A DNA stretch of 64,000 nucleotides from assembly GCA_007922305.1 (NCBI GenBank), contig ML677365.1, forward strand, positions 14,963,028-15,027,027, in the 5' to 3' direction. Positions 1 to 12,348 of the stretch are shown here, one piece after another. The stretch comes from Dermatemys mawii (Eukaryota > Chordata > Testudines > Dermatemydidae). Every line of letters starts with the position of its first letter. Within the stretch, counting starts at the first letter, position 1. The position numbers and the translations under genes are program-made. Under the pieces are notes generated by a model. That model was not told where the DNA came from. It did not search any database and worked only from the letters and a program-made list of their open reading frames with translations.

Positions 1-330
1 AGCCAATCAGGGACTGGCTGAAACCAGATAAAAACCTCCCAGTTAGTTAGGTGGGCTGTGGGTGTCAGGAGCTGTGGGAGGAAGTTACGCTGCTGGTGAG
101 ACTGAGTGGTGGACAACATATCGTACGCAAGGAAGGTAAGGGTGAAGTGGAGTTTGAAGAAGCGGAGACTGCTGTGGGGAAGTAGCCCAGGGAATTGTAT
201 TGTGTTTTGTGCCTAAAAGGTCAGCCATCTTAGCTGATACTATTAGGGTCCCTGGGCTGGAGTCTGGAGTAGAGGGCGGGCCTGGGCTCCCCCCTTTCTG
301 TCTTCCCTAATTACTTACTGAGAAAGGGAC
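1..330 (+). repeat. LTR-like repeat piece
   Basis: The stretch has an LTR-like promoter layout on the + strand: a CCAAT box at bases 3-7, a gataaaaac TATA-like motif at about 27-35, then purine-rich sequence ending in a GC-rich tract (cctgggctcccccc). It resembles a common turtle dispersed repeat from memory. It appears to truncate the DIRS-like element that begins at about 370. The left edge is outside the window, and the class (retroviral or other) is not proven. Confidence 0.4.
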
Positions 331-369
331 GTCACTCTGGGGTCTAGATGAGTTTCTGAGGCCCCTAAA

Positions 370-1014
370 TCTGCTATGAAGCGCAGGACCCACAAATACA
401 GACTCGGAACTTTGTCACAGCCCATATGAGATAGTCATCCAAGTATGAAAATATTACTCCATATCTGCAGAGATGAGCTGCAATGACAAAGAGAACCTTG
501 GGGAAAAAAACCCTTGAGGCAGTGGATAGGCCAAATGGTACTACTCTGTACTGGAAATGCTGTTTCCCTATGGTGAATCTTGGGAATCTTCTATGTGATG
601 GTGGATGGTAATATGAAAATAAGCGTCCTAAAGATGAAGGGCTGAGAGCCAATCTCCCTTTCTAATGCTGGAATTATTGTGGTTACAGTCGCCATTTTGA
701 AATGTTGTGTTCTCATGAATTTGATGAGTTTGCATAAATCCAGGATGGGTCTTCACCCACTGGTCTTTTTCTGAGTTAGAAAGCAGTGTGAATAAAAACC
801 TCTCCCCGTGTTGCAATGGTACTGGTTCCATGGCACCTAACTGTAAAAGGTGGTTTATTTTCTGTTGTAACAGGTGCTCGTGAAAGGAATTCCTACAGAG
901 GGACGGGGAAGAGGGATGGGTATGTGGGATAGAAATAAAGAGGATGGAGTAGCCCTTTTGGATAATTCTAAAATCAATTTGTCTATCATAATGATGTTCC
1001 GGACTGGGTAGCAT
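370..1014 (-). pseudogene. DIRS-like retrotransposon reverse transcriptase fragment
   Basis: Two overlapping frames on the minus strand read as the N-terminal and catalytic parts of a tyrosine-recombinase (DIRS-type) retrotransposon reverse transcriptase. The first contains IQKGYSILFISIP and LLQLGAMEPVPLQHG. The second contains PRFTIGKQHFQYRVVPFGLS, a decayed FGLSTAPRVF-type block, and the catalytic YLDD at about 445. The frame change near 640 and internal lesions make it inactive. RNase H and recombinase domains should follow to the left but are missing, cut by the repeat at 1-330. Confidence 0.75.
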
Positions 1015-1379
1015 GTAACAGGCAGTCTCCGAATGGGTGGAGGACCATTTCTGGTTTCGGAGTCAGAGAGTGTGAAGGTCTCGTGTCCTCAACGACACCT
1101 TCAGAATAATTGCCTAGAGATGGATTGTTGAAATGTCGCAAGCTGATCTTGGTTCTGACGACGTCTATTCTTTCTTTGTTTATGCCGTTGGCCGTACTAT
1201 CTTTGGGGTTAAGAGTATGGCGCAGACTGAAATCTCTGGTTGTAAAACCTGCCTTGTTTCGTTTTGTCTGCAGGTAAGGAGATGTCTAGGGTTTTCAAGG
1301 TCACCCTTGAGTCCTTAGGGTGTGAAAAGATATATCGGTTTTATCTGTGAATTGTTTTTGACCTTCGAAAAGGAGGTCC

Positions 1380-2035
1380 TCAACCGTTGCCTGGACTCCC
1401 TTGGGAATCCAGAGAGATGGAGCCAGGATGCGTGGCACATGAATATGGATCATGCTGCCGTGTCTGCAGAGTCAAGAGAGGCCTGTAGGGCCATCCTGAC
1501 AATGAGAAACCCTTTGGAAATGTTCTCCTTATATTATTCTTTTTTGTCATCTGATAATTTTTTTTTATAAATTCTGACATTTTGGAGAACAGATTGTGTG
1601 TATATTTCACATTGCATAGTTGGCTATGTGGAACTGAAGGCAAGCTGAGGAATAGGCTTTCCACCTGAAAAGATCTCCCGTTTTCCACTCCTTATCATAT
1701 GGGGTTGTTTGGAACTGGTATTGTTTCCCCCTTTGATTGATCGCTTCACCACTAAGGAGTTTGGTGCGCGGTACGTGAATAAAAATTCAGCCTCTTTTGC
1801 TGGCACATAATATTTTTTGTCAGACCTCTTACAAGAGTGTGGTCCTGTAGCAGGTGTCTGCCAGATGATTTTTCCATGATAGCGTCAATAATTGGAAAGG
1901 CTATCTTTGCCGCTGGGGATGTCTGATGGGTTACCCCACTCTTTGGATGCCACCTGATGTGCTGAGATACCACTGAGCCTGCTTGTTATGCCAACCTAGG
2001 CATCCTTTTAACCTGTCTTGTTGATCCAAGCAATT
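1380..2035 (-). pseudogene. DIRS-like element, C-terminal part of ORF1 (gag-like)
   Basis: The minus-strand frames contain AKEAEFLFTYRAPNSLVV (about 1800-1745), a motif I associate with ORF1 of DIRS-type elements. It is preceded by DAIMEKSSGRHLLQDHTLV (1900s) and interrupted by stops and frameshifts. It lies between the gag N-terminal part (to the right, beyond an insertion) and the reverse transcriptase (to the left), the order expected for one minus-strand element. Confidence 0.5.
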
Positions 2036-2039
2036 AAGC

Positions 2040-3120
2040 TTCCTTTAGCACACACAGAGGCAGGACCACACCAAATTGCAGAATGAAACAGACACTGAGA
2101 TCAGTTCTGGAAAGGCTCAGCTTAAGGAACTTGCTCAAGCACTCAGGTGTCCACCTTCCTTGGAGTGCAGACCCAAAGATATATTATGAAATCCGCCTCC
2201 TCCTTCAATGTGGAGGAAAGTATGCACAGTCTCTTACCTCATGTCTTCAGTTATCAGTTGTACACATGAGGTTATGTTATAAACAAGAAATAAGTTTATT
2301 AACTACAAAAGGTAAATTGTAAGTGAATATAAGAGATAAAAGACAGAACAAAGCAGATTACTGAGCAAATACACCAAAGTACGCAAACTAAACTAAATAT
2401 ACTTAAGAAACAGGTTACAAAATGTAATTTCTTACCATAAATGTTATTTTAGGCAGATTGCAAAGTATCCATGGTTCAGAGTCTCAGTCTGGACTCCCCC
2501 TCCATCCCTCGCTTTCCCTTCAAGAGGCTTTAGCTGTCTTTCTTCTTGGGCAGACAGGCTATGGGAAGGAGCAGTCCCATTTGCCTTCCTCTCCAATCTT
2601 AAATAGGATTTACATAAGATGGGAATCCTTTGTTTCCCAAATTTAACCCTCCACCTCTCTCAATGGAAAGTTACAAGAAGTTCCAGATAATGTTTGGTGT
2701 CAGTTGATAAGAGCACCTGACCTAATAGCATCACAGTTACATCCCCGGACACCTCCCAGGAGGGAGAGAAATTAGTATCTTCATAGTTTTGTTATCCCTT
2801 CTTCATGGCTCATCAAATCTGATGGCCTGTAGTCAGGTGGGTGTCTTCCCAATACACACCCAGTTATGATTGTTACATAGTCAATATTCCTAACTTTAGA
2901 TATAGAAATGATACATGCACAAAAATTGGATAATCACATTCAGTAAATTATAACCTTTCCAATGATGTCTTTCATCTTGTATAGCGTACATATTAGTTAC
3001 GTCATATCCATAACATAAGCATATTTCCATATATAGTATGGAATGCAATATGACAGGATGCCTGGAGTATGTTATGTTGGGTTTCTGGGTCATGCCAATG
3101 AAATGTCTTGGGATTCAGCA
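2040..3120 (-). repeat. LTR-like insertion inside the DIRS element
   Basis: About 1.1 kb of AT-rich, non-DIRS sequence separates the two halves of the DIRS ORF1. On the minus strand it has AATAAA near 2295 about 250 bases before its 3' limit, like the R/U5 end of a solo LTR, and it resembles a dispersed turtle LTR from memory. The hexamer AAGACA occurs near both edges and could be a target duplication, but the ends lack an obvious TG...CA, so the exact borders are uncertain. Confidence 0.4.
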
Positions 3121-3149
3121 ATCTTTCTGAAGAGGTTCTGAAAGGATTT

Positions 3150-4590
3150 GAAATCATCCCCCACAGTGTGTGTGGCAGAGGGGGGGATGAGAAGGGGGCA
3201 TTATGGTTTTGTCCAGTGATAAAGATGAGAGGTGAGTAGGCAGCGAAGTATCATGTTTGGCCGTGTTCTCAGGTTCATTGGTCTCTTCCTTTTGTGTTTC
3301 TGAGAGTGCTGGGACAGTTGGTGAAGGGGACCTAGCTGTTCTGGACCTAGATGGGCTAGCGGGCCTGCGGTTTTGGGCCCTATACATTGCCCATGGATCC
3401 CAGTATGACCAGTTAGGTGGGAATGGTATGGGGGGACGGTGACCATACTATCCTCATATATCCGCAAGTGGTTGGTTATGAAATCACCTTGGCTTGGGTG
3501 AGGACTGGAGAGGAGTGTAGATTACTGCTTCATTCTCTTCTTCCTCACCACCGGAGATAAGAGGGGCTGATCTGCAGGGAGCAGTCAGCTGGCTTGGTAC
3601 TGATCTGAATGGATACCCTCTGAGTAAAGGAAATTCAGGCATTGAGACCACTATCAGGCCTGCATGCCTCATGAATCACTGCAGAACTGTGAGGCTTGGT
3701 GCCAGAGATGGCATGGTGGAAGGCCCAATAGCATGAATTGAAGCTATTGGTGCTGAGGATTTAGAGCTGTGTGACATAGGTACAGCAGGTGGCATCATTG
3801 TACCACTTGGTGCTCAAGTTTTACTTTAGTATGTGAACCTCCCGTAGAGCTTGTCTGAATAGGGTCTGTGGCTCCTCAGGAATTCTCTGTGCTGGACATT
3901 CCTGGTGTCTCACGGTCCGGCACTCTCAATGCTGTTGGCACTGGGGCAGATTTTTTAATTGGAGATCACTTTCTTTTAGGTGATTCTTGGTGCGGGGATG
4001 TCTGCGAGCACTTTTTGGAAGCCTTTCTAGGAGTAGGTTCCTTGGCAGCTGTTGCTGAAGTGGAGTCCCTGTCAGAGGCTGCCGCTCGCAATCGTTGGCC
4101 AGGGCTGACCTGGACTCAGGGTTGGATGCCAGCCTGAGGAATTTCTCCATCATGAGGAGCTTCAGTTGGAGATCCCTGGCTGTCAGTTTTCTGCAGTGTG
4201 AGCACTTTTGAGTAATGTGTCTCTCACCAAGGCAGTGGACACACTGAGCGTGGCTGTCAGAGGCTGGAATTGGAAAGTCTTTAAGTCGGGCAGAATTTAA
4301 AGCTAAGTGAGCCAGGCATACGTGAGGGAATTGGTCTCTTGTTTGAGGCTAAAGCTGTATGCCTGCTGGAGAGACGGGTAGGCAGGGAAATGAATTTAAA
4401 TGAAAATTAAAGAAATTAGAGTAGGGCAAGGGGATAGGGAAGTTAACTACAACTAATCTAACACTATCACTATGAACTACCTACTATTAATTTGAGGTAG
4501 GAGAGGGCACTGCTGGTCAGTTAGACTCAAGCCAAAGGCGGTAGAGAAGGAACTAGGGGACAGTTGGCTGCACACAGCTTTTTCTTTTAT
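3150..4590 (-). pseudogene. DIRS-like element, 5' region and ORF1 N-terminus
   Basis: On the minus strand, 4590-4300 reads as an untranslated leader (AGTTCCTTCTCTACCGCC is typical of turtle DIRS copies as I remember them). Then comes a gag-like frame with a zinc-knuckle-like cluster, CVHCLGERHITQKCSHCRK (about 4250-4190), followed by a stretch leading to LMMEKFLRLASNPESR. Further left is a Ser/Pro/Arg-rich segment (SPSRSRTARSPSPTVPALSE, about 3350-3290). Several frame breaks show it is dead. It belongs with the reverse transcriptase piece at 370-1014. Confidence 0.6.
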
Positions 4591-5269
4591 TAGTGAAGCA
4601 TCATCTATTATAAGGATTGGGTAAAACTTTATTTATTTGCTTTTCAAAATTACATAAAAGTAAGGCCTAAAGAAAAATTGCAAAAATCTTCTCAGAGGGT
4701 TCTCACAAACTATGAGTGACATTTTGTTCTATTTGGTACCATTGATCCTTGGCTCCCTGACATACTTGTGGAGAGTCCCAGGAAGTCATTCCAGATGGTG
4801 GTCTGCCAAGGACAAAACTGAAAAGCAGTACATTGCCCCACACAGTTCATTACCACACACAGCAGTAATGCCTTTAACCTCAGTTGTTTTTCAAACAGAA
4901 TTTATTCAGGCTGCAGGAAGCACAAGTTGCTGCTGGTGCTGTAGAAGGACTGCATGAGAATGGGGGCGAGGCCTCAAGAGAGGATATATTTCTTTATTTC
5001 CTTCAGACCTGTTATTTTTTCCACTGAGAGGAGGCAGAGAGAAAAGGGCTACAAGCTGAAAAAGCAGTTTTCAATCACGAAAACTTCTTTTTGGTTAAGT
5101 ATTCCCAATTCCCTACATGCTATTAGGCAAAGGGTATAAATATGAACATTTGTACATAAACTTTTTAGACCTGTCTGACTGTTTCCAGGATTCTTTTTAT
5201 ATATTGCCTCATTAGGGAACTTTTTATAACATCTATAATGAAGTATAAGGCTACCTCAACTGGGGGCAG
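4591..5269. other. Intron sequence without recognised feature
   Basis: This is AT-rich VPS13B intron between the DIRS 5' end and the CR1 fragment. Two short + strand open frames (4712-4957, 4954-5139) show no recognisable protein and no exon borders. I see nothing functional here. Confidence 0.4.
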
Positions 5270-6107
5270 TTCCTCAGATTTGTTACCTAAAAAGAATGAT
5301 TCATGTGGGACTCTCTCTCACATCCTCTGCAGTATAGACCGATGCAAATAGATAAATAAATAAATAAAAGCATTTAACTTCTCTGCAACGTCCTTGTCTT
5401 CCTTGAGTGCTCCTTTAGCACTTTGATCATCCAGTGGCTCCATTAATTGTTTGGTAATTTTCCTGATATACTCTTAAAAATTTGCTGTTAGTTCTTTTTT
5501 TCTGCTAGTTGCTCTTCAAATTATTTTTGGACTGCCTAATTATACTTTTCCAGTTTTGTTGCTGGAGTTTAGGTCCCTTTCTATTTTCTACAGTAGGATT
5601 TGACTTACAATTTTTAAAAGATATATTTTTTGTCTCTAACTTCCTATTTTGCTTTGGTTAGCCATGGTGGCATTTTATTTTGGTCTGCTGACTGTTCTTC
5701 TTTATTTGGGGTATACATATATGCTGAGCCTCTATTATGGTGTTTTTAAAAAGTTTCCATGCAGCTTGCAGGCCCTTCACTCTTATGACAGTTCCTTTTA
5801 ATTTCTGTTTAACTACCCTTCTCATTTATTTGTATAGTTACATGCTACCATAGTGTGTTACTTTGGTATTTTCCCCTCCTACAGGGATGTTAAATTTCAT
5901 TACATTATGATAACTATTGCTGAGTGGTTCAGCTACATTCACTTTTTGGACCATATCCTGTGCATCACTTAGGACTATAACAAGAATTAAACTCCATGCA
6001 GCCACGGAGACATCTTCTTCACCAGGATCAGGCTGGCAACACTCATCCACCCACCTACCCTTGAACGTGCCAAAAGTATCAGTTCCCTTTTGACACAGTA
6101 AGGGCAT
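5270..6107 (-). mobile_element. CR1 LINE fragment (upstream part of ORF2)
   Basis: The minus strand matches the CR1 segment upstream of the reverse transcriptase core. Recognisable + strand landmarks are tccttgagtgctcctttagc, gccatggtggcattttattt and ggggtatacatatatgctga. The right end overlaps in CR1 coordinates with the start of the copy at 8637-10358, so this is a separate insertion. An AAAT/TAAA microsatellite lies inside it at about 5350-5368. All frames are broken. Confidence 0.7.
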
Positions 6108-8636
6108 TATGCAAGTTGCCTCTTTTTCTTGGTTGGGTGGGAAGAAATTTTTCCTGCGCAGTCACTGGCAGAGGCAAGGTGGGTTTTTTTCACTATCCTC
6201 ATAGCTGGTCTGGGATGTGATGGGGTGGAGTTGAGGGGTTGGATTACAGTGTTGCAAATGTATACATAAAACTTGTGGCAGATGTCTAGTGCAGGTATTT
6301 GGTACGGAAAGGATGTGGTTATTGGATAAAATGGTTTGGGAAAGGATTTGAAGGAATGCATCCCTTATAGGAGCTGAGTAAGGCAAGTTTGGGGCTCCTA
6401 TGTCTCATCAGTGTAGAACAGACCTCCGCTCCTTTCCCTGGCCCCCTTTAAGAGACCTGAGAAAATGCATTTGACGGCCTTATGTCTGTCAGCAGAGAGC
6501 TGATATCTTCCTCTCTATACTGTAAAATTTGTTACCAGGTACTGCCAGACATTATAAGTGGATAAAGCTGCAGCCCAATTAAACCACATCCATGGCTTCC
6601 TATCGTTCTTCCAGGGTGGATGGACAGTGTTGGCAGCATCTGTTTCAGAATTTTGTTAAAATTACCAAGGTCAATGTATTTATAATAATATACTTGGAAT
6701 GTTGGAAACTGGAACATACACTTGGAAAATGAAAGTACAGTAGCTTTTCTGGAATTCTTTTCTCCAAATTAACCTAGTAATCAAACAATGCTACACAGAG
6801 GAAAAGACATAGATCTGATTCTATACTCTAACACACGTGCCAAGTAAACATAAAAAATCATGAAATGAGTAAGATACACTGCTACAGAGACACATCTAAC
6901 AAGAGGAACCTTAAAAAAATTAGACCTACTAAACCAGAGCATGGGATTAGCTAAGTGAAATCAAACAAATGTATTAGAACCAAAACAATAAAACTAACAC
7001 AAAGGTTCCTCCAAAAGAGCCACTCCCTATGTTCCATGCTAAACATATCAATGTAATTTACAAAGAATTAAGAAAGAAAATAGTATCACTACTAACACAA
7101 AGAACAAAGTCTCTATGACAGTCTCAGGAAATCTCAAGATAAACTTCACCCTGGAAACACTAAGCACCATGTAAAACACCATGCAGTCCTTCTCTTGGTG
7201 CATGCTGGAAATATCCTAGCACATGGCAGACATCAGTACAGGTTCTTCCAGTTCTCAGCACATCACTTCCACAGATCATAAAATAAACCCAGATGCAGCA
7301 AAACTGATTGCCAAGTAAAAAAGCAAAAATGTGAACATCCTGAAAATGAACTGTGGTACATGTATATAAGATTAAACCAAACTGACAAGCAAACACACAT
7401 ACCCGCTACTCTCTGCATTAAACAAATGCAGAATAAAATTAAAATAGTAGTACTGCATATCACAAAGAAAAAGTCACTCCAGATAATTAAAATGTCGCAT
7501 TAAATATTTGTTAAAACCTCTTTCAAAGCAAAACCACACACAGTTATTGAACCCAAGCTCAAATGAAAACACTTGGAGTTTTTTCAAAATGGAAGAAGGT
7601 TCTAGCAGTTATGAAAGGAAAATGTGCAGCTTGCCTGTAACAGCTGCTTCCCTTATCCCATAATTTTAATACCGTTTAAGGAATTCCTATCATGGTCAAA
7701 AAATGTACCCATAAGGCTCAAATCAAAGCCTGCTGATTATACTGATGCCAGTCAGTTGTGGAAAGGACTAAGGCAATTTCCTTATGTGGCTCCCTTTGAA
7801 AAAGCCAGTCTGGCCATTGGGCTGACCAGTTAGAAGGTCTGTTGGGGTCAATTCCATCTTCCCTTCAAGAAGTGCCAATGGACAGCACCATTTTGTGAGA
7901 AGGGCAAGTTATCCATGCAGCTCTCACATCACAGCTCCAACCAGGTCTGAGCAAATTATTTCAAGCTAAGGATCTGAAATAAGAAACCATTGTGATATTT
8001 TACTAGTAAAATTAATGTTTCAAAAGACAAGAAACCAACTATGATACCTTACAAATTAATAACCAGCAGACATTATTACTGCTCCTCCCCCATTTTGTCC
8101 CTGCCCCTTCATCACTACTTTCAGTGGATTGTCTCCTTTCTCTTCCCTCTATCTTTTTGGTATTCCACAGGGATGTGTCCATGATTATCCCTTACACTCA
8201 CTCAGAGTGGCCTCATATACTTCTATAGTCTTTCATCACTTCACTGCTGATAACATTCAGATATGCCTGCCCATTCCTGACCCTCTCTCCATTTGCTATG
8301 ACTTGTATATAATCTTTCTGGACATTCTCATGGCAAAAACTTTTCTTCTATCCCTCTTCATTGTCTTTGAGAAACCACCTTCTCCACTGGGAAAGAATCT
8401 CCATTCTGGGACCCACAAAGTCATGCATGCACTGAATATTGACTGAACAAGTTCCAGAGAAGTTTGAAAAACTTTGTGGTTTTGCTTGAAAAAAACTGTC
8501 TTTGAGCTTGGACAAACATGCTTTTTCAAGCACAAACACTTCAAAATGAGCTGTGAGTACTTGCTCCTGGCCACCATACCATCTTCCTTCACTCTGAGGC
8601 ATAAACCTTTGGCTGTTTTAAAACATATGAAAGCTT
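6108..8636. other. Intron sequence, mostly unassigned
   Basis: VPS13B intron. The part at 6108-6720 is moderately GC-rich and resembles a dispersed turtle repeat from memory, but I cannot classify it. From 6720 to 8636 the sequence is plain AT-rich intron. Open frames here (7160-7463, 8129-8737) have no recognisable homology and no splice signals that fit VPS13B. Confidence 0.35.
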
Positions 8637-10358
8637 TAGAACATAAGAATGGGCATACTGGGTCAGACCAAAGGTCCATCCAGTCCAGTATCCTGTCTAC
8701 CGACAGTGGCCAATGCCAAGTGTCCGTGAGTGAGTGAACCTAACAGGCAATGATCAAGTGATCTCTCTCCTGCCATCCATCATCACCCTCTGACAAACAG
8801 AGGCTAGGGACACCATTCCTTACCCATCCTGGCTAATAGCCATTAATGGACTTAACCTCCATGAATTTATCCAGTTCTCTTTTAAACCCTATTATAATCC
8901 TAGCCCTCACAACCTCCTCAGGCAAGTTTCCACAGGTTGACTGTGCACTGTGTGAAGAAGAATTTTCTTTTATTTGTTTTAAACCTGCTGTCCATTAATT
9001 TCATTTGGTGACCCCTAGTTCTTATATTATGGGAACAAGTAAATAACTTTCCTTTATTCACTTTCTCCACACCACTAATGATTTTATATACCTCTATCAT
9101 ATCCCCCCTTAGTTTCCTCTTTCCCAAGCTAAAAAGTCCTAGCCTCTTTAATCTCTCCTCATATGGGACCTGTTCCAAACCCCTGATCATTTTAATTGCA
9201 CTTCTCTGAACCTTTTCTAATGCCAGTATATCTTTTTTGAGATGAGGAGACCACATCCATACGCAGTATTCAAGATGTGGGCGCACCATGGATTTATATA
9301 AGGGCAATAAGATATTCTCTGTCTTATTCTCTATCCCTTTTTTAAGGATTCCTAACATCCTGTTTGCTTTTTTCAATGCCACTTCACATTGCGTGGATGT
9401 CTTTAGAGAACTATCCACGATGACTCCAAGCTCTTTTTCATGATTAGTTGTAACTAGATTAGCCCTCATCGTATGGTATATATAGTTGGGGTTATTTTTT
9501 CCAATATGCATTACTTTACATTTGTTCACTTTAAATTTCATTTGTCATTTCGTTGCCCAATCACTTAGTTTTATGAGATCTTCACAGTCTGCTTTGGTCT
9601 TAACTATCTTGAGCAGTTAGTATCATCTGCAAACTTTGCCACCTCACTGTTTACCCATTTCTCTAAATGATTTATGAATAAGTTGAATAGGATTGGTCCT
9701 AGGATTGACCCTTGGGGAACACTACTAGTTACCCCTCTCCATTCTGAAAATTTACCATTTATTCCTACCCTTTGTTCCCTGTCTTTTAACCAGTTCTCAG
9801 TCCATGAAAGGATCTTTCCTCTTATTCCATGACATAATTAGTAAGACATGATTTCCCCTTACAGAAATCATGTTGACTTTTGTCCAACAATTTATGTTCT
9901 ATGTGCCTGACAATTTTATTCTTTGCTATTCTTTCAACTAATTTGCCTGACACTGACGTTAGAATCACTGGTATGTAATTGCCGGGACCACCTCTAGAGT
10001 CCTTTTTAAATATTGGCATTAAATTAGCTATCTTCCAGTCACTGGGTAAAGAAGCTGATTTAAAGGACAGATTACAAACCATAGTTAATAGTTTTGTAAT
10101 TTCACATTTGAATTATTTCAGAACTCTTGGGTGAATGCCATCTGGTCCCGGTGACTTGTTACAGTTAAATTTATCAATTAATTCCAAAACCTCCTCTAGT
10201 GACACTTCAATCTGTGACAATTCCTCATATTTGTGACCTACAAAGGATGGCTCAGGTTTGGGAATCTCCCTAACATCCTCAGCCATGAAGACTGAAGCAA
10301 AGAATTCATTTAGGTTCTCCGTAATGACTTTATCGTCTTTAACTGCCCCTTTGTTTTA
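8637..10358 (-). mobile_element. CR1 LINE, 3' half with reverse transcriptase remnant
   Basis: The CR1 3' end is at 8637 (minus strand ends in ggtctgacccagtatgccc). The long frame 9541-8918 encodes the C-terminal part of CR1 ORF2 (HIGKNNPNYIYHTM, ELGVIVDSSLKTS, VRPHLEYCVWMWSPHLKKDI, EKVQRSAIKMIRGLE, GDMIEVYKIISGVEKVNKGK). Further upstream, 10082-9822 carries ADWKIANLMPIFKKDSR-type sequence of the polymerase core. Frames change between 9822 and 9541, so it is inactive. Its right end is cut by the DNA transposon at 10359. Confidence 0.88.
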
Positions 10359-10672
10359 CAGTAGACTCTCGATTATCCAGGATCGGGTTAACCAGGTTGT
10401 GGATTAACCAAGATGTCAAAAAAAACATACGCGTAACTCACAGGGCCGGCTCTGGCTTTGTTGCCGCCTCAAGCACAAAAAAACAAAACAAAACAGAAAA
10501 CCCCCCACCAGGTCGCAGGGCAGCCAGTGAACCAACACCTTCTCCCCCAGTGCAGGGTGGCTGGTGAACCAACATCCCTCCCTCCATATTTCCTATGGAT
10601 GGTGATTATCTGGGATTTTATTAACTAGGATTAATTTTTTCCCTATCATCCTGGATAATCAAGAGTCTACTG
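10359..10672. mobile_element. Tigger/pogo-like MITE, 314 bp, TA target site
   Basis: The ends are 25-bp terminal inverted repeats with one mismatch: the left begins CAGTAGACTCTCGATTATCC, the right (reverse complement) begins CAGTAGACTCTTGATTATCC, and both continue AGGAT. TA dinucleotides at 10357-10358 and 10673-10674 flank it, as for Tc1/mariner-superfamily insertions. The CAGT...GATTATCC ends recall Tigger/pogo elements. The interior has no coding capacity. It lies at the broken end of a CR1 copy. Confidence 0.85.
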
Positions 10673-10674
10673 TA

Positions 10675-10963
10675 CTTTTAAAATGCCTATTTAGTCATCT
10701 GAAAAACAGAATGATGATGTTAGAACTTCAAAATTAACCACAGGAGTTCCAGAATGCTATATGAAGCTGTGGTATAATTAGTTTTATGGGGCAGAGTAAA
10801 ATCCTAAGCTGCTTTTCCCACCAGTCTGTCACAGTACTCTCAGTTCTACGTAAAACTTGAGAAGAGTGAAGGTAGAGCTTGAACTATGGCATGTTTTTGT
10901 CACTTTGTCTCTCCTCTTCTTCCTATCTAGTATTCTAATGCCTATTCATCTATCTCTGGGATA
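10675..10963. other. Intron sequence, nothing recognised
   Basis: AT-rich intron between the Tigger-like element and the SINE insertion. No repeat, coding or RNA signal is seen. Confidence 0.4.
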
Positions 10964-11139
10964 TCTAATCATTTTCATGTATACAGATATTACAGTGGTG
11001 TAGCTGGGTTGATCCCAAAATATTAGAGAGACAGATGCGTGAGGTAATATCTTTTATTGGACCAACTTCTGTTGGGGAGAGAGACAAGTTTTTGAAAGAT
11101 ATTATCTCACCCACCTTGTCTCTCTAATCATTTTCATGT
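10964..11139 (+). mobile_element. Turtle-type SINE insertion, folded back, with 17-bp TSD
   Basis: A perfect 17-bp direct repeat, TCTAATCATTTTCATGT, at 10964-10980 and 11123-11139 brackets 142 bp. The insert contains the turtle tRNA-derived SINE body (gtgtagctgggttgatccc, attagagagacagatgcg, cttttattggaccaacttct). The last part (11098-11129) is the reverse complement of the segment at 11022-11053, so the insert can fold into a hairpin. It looks like a SINE insertion that copied back on itself. Confidence 0.8.
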
Positions 11140-12348
11140 TGTTTTCAAAAAGATTTAATCCTGATCTCAATTACAATTTAGAAATAAAAGCATAAAAAAT
11201 CAGAGAAAAAAAACAAACAAACCCTTTCTCAATAAACACCAACCATTTAATCTCTTCACTTTCTCTGCTGTACCTCTTTACAATCTGTTTTCAGGTATTT
11301 CCAAAAATTTTAGATTCCAAAAAAACATATTAACATTCTACCCTCAGATACACGTATACAACACAATGGAAGTTAATAGAGTTACAAGAGCGACACCTGA
11401 AGGTAGATTCTGCCTGAATCATAGAATAATGAACATTGTAACATGCTCATTCATGAGAAAATATATTCATCTCAGTATGAATTTCAAAAGGTTTGTATAT
11501 TAGCCATTATAATGCATATATATGGAATGCAATAAAATGGTGATGATTAATTAAATCATAGTAATAAAGGCATCTCTTTTTAAATTTTAAATACCAAACA
11601 AATGTATATATGTTGTGTCTGCTATGTGTAGCTACATTATGTCCTGAGTCATGATCAGCAAAGTCCCCGATCTCATGCTAGACTCATTATGATCCAGAAC
11701 TGAACAAGATTCTTAAAGTCCACTGGAAGCAATTTTAGCAGGTGAGCTACATGGAAGTCTCCCAATGGGCAATCCAGGAGTAACTGTACTAAATCTGTTT
11801 CAGCTGGAAGTCTCTTTTGCATATCTTATAGTCCACATTATGGACAAATCAGCTGAAATGTGTCATTCTACAAATGCAGCTGTTTTACCTTACAGAAGCA
11901 AAAACAAAAAAATACCCCCCCAAAACAAAAAAAAGTATTTGGCCAATAGAAAAAAAAATCTTTTTTGTCCTTCCATAACTTAGAAATATCTAAACTGCTT
12001 TATTCAAACTTTGTAAAAACACAAAGGAAACAAAAAAACCTCTTAAACCATTGTTCCTAGCCTAAGAACTTGAATGTCAAGTGTCCGCATGGAGTTATTT
12101 TCTGACCATATAATAAGCCATTCAAAAAGAATTTCTAATGGAAATAGATACACAAAGGACCTATGCAATAGTACAGCATAACAATAATACAAATAAATTT
12201 CAAATGTACAATTCAAAACTCTATTTCATAGAAAATATTTGTAATGCAAAGTAAAAACAGTGAAAAAATACTTTGTTCAGGTATGCTGTAGATTGTATCC
12301 CCAATGGTTTTTGTCTGAAAGAAACAAAGTTTTGAATTATTTCCTTAC
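11140..12348. other. Intron just downstream of VPS13B exon 31
   Basis: AT-rich intron following the exon 31 donor (cttac at 12344-12348 on the + strand). Contains A-rich runs (about 11900-11960). The open frames at 11765-11983 and 12260-12472 show nothing recognisable; the second overlaps the exon antisense. Confidence 0.5.

Noticed and set aside
8918..9541. 207-codon frame as a host gene
   Set aside because: It is the C-terminal part of CR1 ORF2 (HLEYCVWMWSPHL and following) in a broken LINE.
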